Positions 56,775 to 64,000 of a stretch of 64,000 bases of DNA are shown here, one piece after another. The stretch is from Siphonodentalium dalli (taxonomy: Eukaryota; Mollusca; Scaphopoda; Gadilida; Siphonodentaliidae), in contig CP136068.1 in the NCBI GenBank assembly GCA_032622095.1, positions 51,208,443 through 51,272,442 on the forward strand, written 5' to 3'. Positions within the stretch are counted from its first letter, which is position 1; each line of letters opens with the position of its first letter. The position numbers and the translations under genes are program-made. Below the pieces are notes generated by a model, which saw only the letters and a program-made list of their open reading frames with translations, was not told the origin of the DNA and made no database searches.

Positions 56775-56871
56775 GAATGAGGTCCCCCAGAGGGTGAATT
56801 TAGTGATGCTATCCCGCAGGCCGCAGAGCGGGCTAGCATCAATCCCAATTCACTCTCTGGGGACCTCATTC
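56775..56871. mobile_element. Hairpin MITE, 97 bp
   Basis: GAATGAGGTCCCCCAGAGGG ... CTCTGGGGACCTCATTC, arms of about 43 bp with few mismatches. A diverged relative lies at about 57083-57170 (GTCGCCAGATGGTGAAGTTAG ... CCTCTGGGGACCTCGTTC). Confidence 0.75.
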
Positions 56872-57476
56872 AGCTCAGGTCCCATCTTCTGGGAAGTATC
56901 TATCGTCTCAATTAACATTGTTTTAGTTACTTTTCCCTTTTGCATGGGAAGTTTCTGTTTCCCCTAATTTGCAGAAGATTAAATGCATAATCGTGGTGAC
57001 TAATGGGTGAACATCACCAATTCAACCGGGGAACTTCAATCTGATCATAGGTCTCCCATAGCAGCTGAGGCCTAAGCAGCATGATGTCGCCAGATGGTGA
57101 AGTTAGTGACTCTAGTCCGCCGTGCTGGATATATCGTAACTAAATTCACCCTCTGGGGACCTCGTTCTGCACTATATCAACGCTTGATGATGTCCAAAAT
57201 GGCTTCCGATCCGCACCCAAGTGAGTTAATTTTCAAACGAAAATATGCACTTATATTTTTCGTTTTCGATGCAATAAACAAAACTGTATTATACCTCCAT
57301 CTTATATGATCAATAAAATTGGCACAATTTGTGAGTTGTTGGAATGGGTGAACATTAATTAAATTAACCCGTTGGCAACTACTGATAGGTATGACTGTAT
57401 GTTGATTCCCGTTGATTCATTTATATGGACAAAAAAATATTAATATATTCAAAAACTCTTGGTTGACTATTCATTT

Positions 57477-57580
57477 AAGAAGACAGCAAATGAACGGTAA
57501 CACCTTTATGGACTCATTAGTGTATAAGTATATACAATAATGAGTCAATAAAGGTGCTATCGTTTAATTCTGTCATCTTA
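57477..57580. repeat. Fold-back, ~104 bp
   Basis: CACCTTTATGGACTCATTA pairs with TAATGAGTCAATAAAGGTG, with further pairing outward to GACAG/CTGTC. Confidence 0.75.
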
Positions 57581-58199
57581 TAACTTGATCAAGACTCATA
57601 TGGCTTTATATATACATCATCTTGACTATTCATACAATTGCGGAAGTCTATTCTTAAGATCCAAACAAATAAATCCTTAATGTTTGTTTTCGTTTCTGCA
57701 TATAGAATCCAACCATACGTAGAACACATTCAACACAGTTGACATTACAATACACGTGTATATACACTTTAAGAACTGGATGGGATAATATATTAATCAA
57801 AGGGTTAATGTGATCCCATGTTTCTGTCTTCTATTGGATATTTTTGATCACCGCGACTGTTCGTCTTCCTTCCTCTTGTCCATCATATATACTCCCCTAT
57901 AATATATAGAACAATTTATTCATGCTATGTTCATTATCACCTTCAAACAAAGTTTGCTTGGTGGGGGGGGGGGGGTGGGGGGGGGGGGGTAGAGAAATAG
58001 GTTTTCGTCGTCATGAGTCCATACATTCCATAATCTTTGGAGCTCTCTATCTGAAGTCACGAGCTATGCTCATGGACCATATGGTCTCGTCCATATTGTG
58101 CATATTCTCCCTTCGAATGGAGTCAACGCCACAACATTAGTCATAGCACTAAAATCTATATGTTAGACAAGGTTTCTAACTCTTTGAATTGAGAATTTC

Positions 58200-58930
58200 C
58201 GCATGTCACTAAACTGTGGTCAGAAATGCAATAATAGATAGACATAAACTATAGCGGTAGAAAAATCGTATACAATATGGTTCCGTATATTTTGATATAT
58301 GGATCAACATATTCGGTTGGCGCCAGTGCAGATTTCTGCCTTTAAACCATCGAGGGCCGGTGGTAAAAAATGGTCAAGATGCTATCCGGTCTCATGGGCG
58401 TAATATCATGTAGACTAAGCCTTGTTCGACGAACATTCTTTCAATAATATTGACATAAAATATATGTAGTAAATTCATATTCCTATAACATTTCCGTACA
58501 TTTTGATATATGAATCAACCATGTTCGGGGAGCCATCTTCCATATGAAACCATCGGAAACCGGGGGGGGGGGGGGTGGTTGAACAAGTTTCTTTCCGGTG
58601 TCATGGCCGTAATATCGGAGGGAGATTTGTTCGGCCCATTCTTTCGCCGATCTCGGATTGTTTAAGAAATGCAATAATATAGACATAAAACATAGCGGTA
58701 GAACCATGTTCATATAATAGTTACGAACATTTTTATATGTGGATCAACCATATATATGACCAGCGACAGTGAAGATTATCTTCCCGGAAACCATCGGAGA
58801 CCGGCGAAAAACATTCGTCGAACAAGATTGCGTCCGATCTGATAGCCGTAATATCGGACCGAGTCTTGTTCGACCCATTTCTTTCTCCGGTCTCCGATAG
58901 TTACCGTACATGAGAATTATCACTCGCGCG
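58200..58930. repeat. ~220-bp repeat family, three degenerate tandem units
   Basis: Landmarks TATATGGATCAAC, AAACCATCGGAGACCGGCG and GTAATATCGG...TTGTTCGAC recur three times. Further units lie at 60890-61128 and 62117-62170. Confidence 0.8.
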
Positions 58931-60054
58931 CGCTAGCTACACATGGTTGACTCGTATACCAAAATGAAAGGATTTATTTTTTTCGAGGAATACGACTATT
59001 TTTTTTTTTATCTCGTGTATTGCTGCATTTCTGGCCACTGTGTTTGGGGACATGTGGAAATTGTCCATTTCGGAAGTTAGGAACCTTGTCTTAGACATAG
59101 GTACTAATAGCATTATGCCTATAACGCTCGTTGTTGTTCCGCGCTGAAGAAAAAAATGAGCCCAAATTTTCTAAGTTTGTGGCTAGAATCAGTTTATGTG
59201 GCATAATTATGGAATTATTATAAAGAAGTATTCGACGTGTTTGTTGAATTACTTTGATTTCGGTTTCATACTTTAATAACGGAGGAGCTTTAAAAATTAC
59301 CTGAATCCATGCACGTGTCAGAATATGGGAGAACAGTGTGAATATATATCTATAAGTTATCCAGAAAAGTGGTTTAGGTACATATTTCATTATTATGATA
59401 TGACATTCCCTCATTATATACCCCATATATTAAAATGGAGGTATATTGGATTTGTCGACTTCGCTCGTTTGTCCGTCCGTCCGTCCAGATATATGGCTCA
59501 GCCACGTATATATTGTCCGATCTGGATGAAATTTGGTATATCGATTGTTAAAATTGTCCTAACACATTGTGTGGCTTTAAATATTTTCTTAATTGCATGT
59601 CACAGGTAAGAAAGTAGGCCAGGGCATGGAAGAGCGAAACTCTTCCATGGCTTGGACCGAGAGCATGAATGAGTGAATGTATTTTGTCTCTTGATTTGTT
59701 ATTATTCTTCTTTATCAATAAAAAAAAATGGGAAAAAAATTGATATACATGTATCGTATTTTCCATTTTTATCAGTTTTGATACGCCCGTTTTAAAAAAG
59801 ACGGGACATATTATGTTATGGTCCGACAGTCCATTCGCTTTCGGTTTCCGAAAGATACATGTAACGTTAAATATAGTCTCAACTATACATGGAATGAAAT
59901 TTGGTATGTTGGAGTATTATAGCACTAAATACACGTCAAGTTCGAATTCTGGTTCCGCCCACCAATGTTCACCAGTGTTATGTGCCTTTTCGTTGGAATT
60001 TGCACTCAGTTTTCATTTCAGGTTTCATCCAATATTAGAAGACTTTAAAGGTAC
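58931..60054. other. No gene recognised
   Basis: AT-rich unique sequence. CGTTTGTCCGTCCGTCCGTCC near 59465 is a short simple repeat. Confidence 0.5.
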
Positions 60055-60425
60055 TCAACCCGATAAAACTCCTCTCAATTACTATTTCAATGGCTTCGGG
60101 GGTCAAAAATATTTGATTCGAGTCGAGGAAGTCACCCATCAAAGCTCAGATTTGTTAGATATCGATTTTAGAAATCTATTATTTTTCATTATCGGGAATA
60201 CTATCTGGCCCAGAACTCAGTCAAAATTGTCTGTTTGAATAGATTTGGAGAACACATCCAGAGCAGATTACGGCAGTTAGCAGTACTCATCTCGAGTTTA
60301 TAACAAATTTCAAAAATCAATATCTAATAACTCTGAGCTTTGTTTGATGGGTTCCTCGACTCGAATCAAATATTTTTTACCCCCAAAGCCAAAGAAATAG
60401 TAATATAGGACCCTCCGATCGGATT
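60055..60425. mobile_element. Dispersed repeat family B, two ends in inverted orientation
   Basis: GGCTTCGGGGGTCAAAAATA...TCGAGTCGAGGAAG at 60092 (minus) faces CTCGACTCGAATCAAATA...CCCAAAGCC at 60355 (plus), giving an inverted repeat of family B. Confidence 0.6.
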
Positions 60426-60889
60426 GTTGTTGTTGTAATCTGTTGAGATGGGGACCCTCTTTACGGGTTGTGTACCTTTAATTTCACACCATATAATATG
60501 TCATCTTTTTCACACCTATTCTGTTTACTATTACTATACTAATGTGGTATAATGATTCTATAATGGTACAGAAGTTTATGATAAATTCTCAAAGCCTTTT
60601 GCCTTGCCTAATTTAGTATATATTCCAGTTAAGTTTGGTATATCAGTATGTTAGAGTTAACATGGATATATAATGTGATCGTGCGAACCTCTTACGTTGA
60701 CACGCCTAATTTATCTCTAAATTACGTAATTTGGAAGGGTGATTAGATATGTCGACAAATTCACATAATACCAATACAATATTTTGCAGGATTTATATAT
60801 TCTGACATAGCCTACACGTGGATACGCCCCTGACACAACTTTAGTCATAACACTAACCTATATAAAAGACAAGGTTCCTCTAACAACTG

Positions 60890-61128
60890 GTGGCGATATC
60901 ATCCCTGAAATCATCGGAAACCCGCGCGCAAAAAAAAATTCGAATAAGATTTGGTCCGATGTATAATGGCCGTAATACCGGGCGGAGTCTTATTCGACCA
61001 ATTCCCTTATATGTTGATATATGGATCAACATGTTCGGCTTGCGAGGGCGGAGAGATATATATTCCCTGAAACTATTGGAGACCGGCGAAGAAAAAAAAG
61101 GTCGAACATAATAAAATTGCGTCCGGTC
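60890..61128. repeat. ~220-bp repeat family, unit split by a transposon
   Basis: Contains CATCGGAAACCCGCGCGC and GGATCAACATGTTCGGC...CTATTGGAGACCGGCG. It is interrupted after GCGTCCGGTC and resumes at 62117 with TGGCCGGATAG. Confidence 0.7.
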
Positions 61129-61131
61129 TTA

Positions 61132-62113
61132 GGGTGCATTTACATTGCTATAGAAATGTATATAGATCTGTATGAAGTCACGTATCGCGCATTACTGTGA
61201 TCACAACATGATTACCAATAGTGAACGCGCGCTGATCTGTACTCTGGTAATTGACAATTCACTGCGAGTCGTGTCAGTTTAGGCCAGACATAAAAATGTA
61301 TCAACTATCAGCAGATAACAGCGATTTGGTATGTGCCGCATGTATTTAAAGTGTATCCTTATACCACTTGATAATGGTTCGAAGAAAGAATGAAAACCAT
61401 GCAGTTACCCTACAACACCGTTTATTTGACCAAATGTAGTAAAATTTTCAACTGATGACAATTCCAATGACAATGTTAACCAATGTAGGACAATATTGTT
61501 TTCTTAAATTACATGCAGTTTTTATATATAGCTGTTAGACAATAAATATGATGATGATGACTGGCCACGGGAGGGACCAGGACACAATCTTTCCCAGTGT
61601 TGGACATTTCCAACATTACATCCGCCCCCTATGATAAGGTTGGAAAATTTCCAGCTAATTGGCCATTCCAGTCCAAAATTTTGATAAAAAGTAGGAAATT
61701 ATGCAAATAGTGGTCCGAAAACAATACCCCCCCCCCCCCCCCCCAAATAAAATGTTTGAAAATCAAACTACAAGATCATTTTTAATCTATTGTTGGTTTG
61801 GAAATTACAACTAATGTTGTGTCAGGTATGAAATATCCAACCGTTGAACAAGTTGCCACGTCCCTATCCGTGTTCAATATTCGAAATACACGGGTTGAAA
61901 TGACAACGAAAACATTCGCCAAGCCCGAGTAACAATTAATCAAAACTGATTTGCCTGTCGCAATATATGGGCGTTGACCGTGACGTGTAGCGGTCACGAT
62001 TTGTGCTCACACGAACTAATACCGTTTTCTTTCTGTGTGCATTTCTATATCAACCCATTTACACTGTCTGCGTGCAGATCTGTGTACATTTCTATAGCAA
62101 TGTAAATGCACCC
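61132..62113. mobile_element. PIF/Harbinger-like non-autonomous element
   Basis: Ends GGGTGCATTTACATTGCTAT and its inverse form terminal repeats of about 30-40 bp, flanked by TTA on both sides (61129-61131, 62114-62116). A 3-bp TTA/TAA target and GG-rich termini fit PIF/Harbinger. It carries a MITE family A fragment inside and no transposase. Confidence 0.78.
61425..61870 (-). mobile_element. MITE family A, copy nested in the Harbinger-like element
   Basis: TTTTCAACTGATGACAATTCC, the CCACGGGAGGGACCAGGACAC block and a C run at 61728-61744 are collinear with other copies. It ends near TTGCCACGTCCCT. Confidence 0.6.
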
Positions 62114-62464
62114 TTATGGCCGGATAGAGCACTTTCTTTCGCCGGTCTCCGATGGTTTCATGAGAGATATATATCCACTAGCGCTATACGCGTACAAGGT
62201 TAATACTGTCTATACAAAATGCCCATTGATGCGTAGTTCCTTTCGGAAATGTTCAGACAATAAATTCAACTAACATAGTCGTTTGTTGAACTGATTATCT
62301 TAAAAATTCCCACCAATGAATATGAATCATTCTGGTCTTGTATTATCTGTTTGTTTTTTTCTGTCTGTCGTCCATTTTATTACATGAGTACCCCTCAAAA
62401 TGACTAATAGACCCTTTCCATGTTTAAATCTGTTTCGCGGGACCGGACAGAGGCTTTTCTTTTA

Positions 62465-62850
62465 ATTGCAAAAAAAAAAATGCTAACCATTGTCAACTAT
62501 GGTATCAAATTTACCAAAACGTATTATTTATCAACATTTAGTTGAACGAAATATGGCGTATACTATCATTTTGAGTATCACGGAATTTGGCCGTATTACC
62601 ACTTGATTTTAAAGTTATCCATCTTCATCCGCAATTTTGTCCGAGACCGAGACAATGAGAGATTTGGCAACTGCTTTCTGGGCCACAACTAATTGCACAT
62701 CTCGAGAAATAACAAACTTCAAAAATAGATATCTGATTACCCTGAGCTTTGGTGGGTGGGTTCCACGACTCGAAAGAATATGGTTTACCCCCGAAGCGAA
62801 AGAAATAGTAATTTGGGAGCATTAATTCGGATAATGCATCTTTAATATTT
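62465..62850 (+). mobile_element. Dispersed repeat family B, copy
   Basis: Collinear with 11765-12150, from AATGCTAACCATTGTCAACTA to AAGCGAAAGAAATAGTAATTT. Confidence 0.65.
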
Positions 62851-63086
62851 TACCACAATAGTGAGACAAACGCTCTTTATTCCACCATATCAGGAATGCT
62901 TGGTGTTGTTCCGTGCTGACGATAAATTGCCCCCCCCCCCGACTTTTTTCTGTGTGTGGCTAGAACCTGCACATGTTTCTGTACATAGAAGTATTTTACG
63001 TACAAACCACCGGCACTTGAACCATTGCCCAAAACCCCGCGAGTCAGACACCCTCTATATAACGGTCAATACTGTTGGAATGTTTG
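62851..63086. other. No gene recognised
   Basis: Unique sequence with a C run at about 62931-62940. Confidence 0.5.
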
Positions 63087-63344
63087 TTAACCCTTTCATG
63101 ACGGGAGTTCCGCTGCATGGTGCGGCATTATAGACCATGTACCAGTGTATTATCTTATATATGCGAGCCGCACATATATAAGAGAATGCACTTGCATATA
63201 TACAAGATCGAGGTAAATATTATTAAGCCAATGCATGCTCTTATATATGCGATGCGCCCTGGTTGACTCGCATATATAAGAGAATGCATTGGCACAGGTT
63301 TTTGTGTGCAAAATTTCAGGAAGTTCCAGTCATGAAATGGTTAA
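63087..63344. mobile_element. TTAA-flanked, piggyBac-like MITE
   Basis: TTAACCCTTTCATGACGGG at the left faces the inverse TTTAACCATTTCATGACTGG at the right, with TTAA at 63087-63090 and 63341-63344. Inside are inverted ATATATGCGA / TCGCATATAT repeats. Different sequence from the one at 18054, same logic. Confidence 0.65.
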
Positions 63345-63346
63345 AT

Positions 63347-63545
63347 ATTCCAGTAGTTTCGGCGACGTATCGTTTTCCATAGCCGGACCGACTCCCTGGA
63401 ATTCACTACCGTTGATCATCCGCAGCTGTCCTGTATGTCCTGTATATGGTGAATTCAAAGGTCTTTTGAAAACACATTTATTCTCGGAATATTATTCTGA
63501 ACATTTCGGGTTGCAGCAGGTCTTTGAAATAAAAATAATAAGTAT
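63347..63545 (+). pseudogene. LINE ORF2 C-terminal tail
   Basis: SSFGDVSFSIAGPTPWNSLPL then FKGLLKTHLF is the C-terminal block seen in many animal LINE RT proteins ahead of the stop. A short 3' end with AAATAAAAATAA near 63528 follows. It is 5' truncated, next to the TTAA element. Confidence 0.65.
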
Positions 63546-64000
63546 GGGGGGGGGGGGTAAAAACTACAAGTGTAGCCTGTGTTAAAATTGATGTTACTGG
63601 TTTGAAGGTTTAATAATTTTACAAAACTGAGAAAGTTCACAACAATGTGATAAAATTGGATACGCAACATGAGTTTCGTATTCAGTGAAAGCCGACTCCG
63701 TGTGCTTGGTTACATGAAAATAATCCGATTTATATCCGCTGAATTCTGTCATCTGCGCTTGCAAGACATTTTTTGTGTGTGGAAATTTCTACGATAAACT
63801 TTTGTTCTATTTAAAATATTTCTCAGCTCTACCATAACTCTATCGGGTAGAAGAATCTAATTTACTGACATTCGCTCTATCAATGGTAAAATTATGGTTA
63901 AAATATGCAAATAACACAGTGACAAATTGTACGAAGAAGCCAAAGTACAGACATTTGATTACACCTACCATTTCTTTCGAAGAAAAGTTAGTAGTTGGAC
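63546..64000. other. No gene recognised
   Basis: AT-rich sequence starting with a G run at about 63546-63556. Confidence 0.5.

Larger units (their letters stand above)
56616..58199. other. 3' flank with small hairpin elements
   Basis: Possible poly(A) signals AATAAA at 57274 and 57312, some 660-700 bases after the stop. Two related hairpins and one further fold-back are listed separately. A G-rich tract lies at 57961-57989. Confidence 0.5.

Noticed and set aside
57961-57989. G-rich tract as a functional quadruplex
   Set aside because: Possible in principle, but G/C homopolymers are scattered across this window, mostly in MITEs; nothing marks this one out.
1-64000. tRNA and rRNA genes
   Set aside because: I saw no cloverleaf with A and B boxes and no rRNA core; a tRNA scan would settle it.

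Overview
This is a eukaryotic, repeat-rich genomic window. It has GT-AG introns, AATAAA signals, AT-rich non-coding DNA and almost every class of animal transposable element. An invertebrate is likely, and a marine lophotrochozoan such as a mollusc or brachiopod would fit the CR1/Jockey-like LINEs and Helitron arrays. That placement is inference. There are no bacterial-style operons, no convincing tRNA or rRNA genes and no CRISPR arrays.

Two host genes can be assembled across splice sites with matching phases. The first, on the minus strand, uses exons at 16961-16788, 15418-15278, 12617-12380 and 10270-10120. It encodes the pro-region and start of the catalytic domain of an astacin-like zinc metalloprotease; the zinc-binding exon is not visible. 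The second, on the plus strand, uses exons 51399-51756, 54466-54512 and 56316-56615. It encodes a complete 234-residue protein with an N-terminal CBM20 (starch/glycogen-binding) domain and a strongly basic C-terminus.

Layout. 1-2606: tandem repeats and a MITE. 2607-8556: a nearly intact, young LTR retrotransposon that has lost reverse transcriptase, RNase H and the integrase core. It keeps Gag, a protease fused in frame to the integrase tail, a canonical -1 frameshift signal and two extra ORFs. 8.9-17 kb: the astacin-like gene, with MITEs in its introns. 18-21.2 kb: a hairpin piggyBac-type MITE, a LINE tail and a 38-bp minisatellite with 12-unit higher-order structure. 21.5-25.8 kb: MITEs. 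25.8-31.5 kb: a LINE tail, head-to-tail Helitron-like elements and a decayed Ty3/gypsy integrase. 33.66-41.4 kb: a 3.88-kb segment duplicated in tandem, containing a ~165-bp satellite, a long hairpin and a fold-back element. 42.2-48.25 kb: a plus-strand LINE split by a minus-strand LINE, with an 11-bp target-site duplication. 48.6-50.7 kb: two MITE copies in inverted orientation. 51.4-56.6 kb: the CBM20 gene. 56.7-64 kb: small hairpins, a ~220-bp repeat family, a Harbinger-like element, a second TTAA-flanked element and a LINE tail.

The most interesting items are the trans-dependent LTR element with its frameshift cassette and novel ORFs, the tandem Helitron junctions, the nested LINEs with a 43-bp micro-insertion, the minisatellite higher-order structure, and the two spliced host genes.
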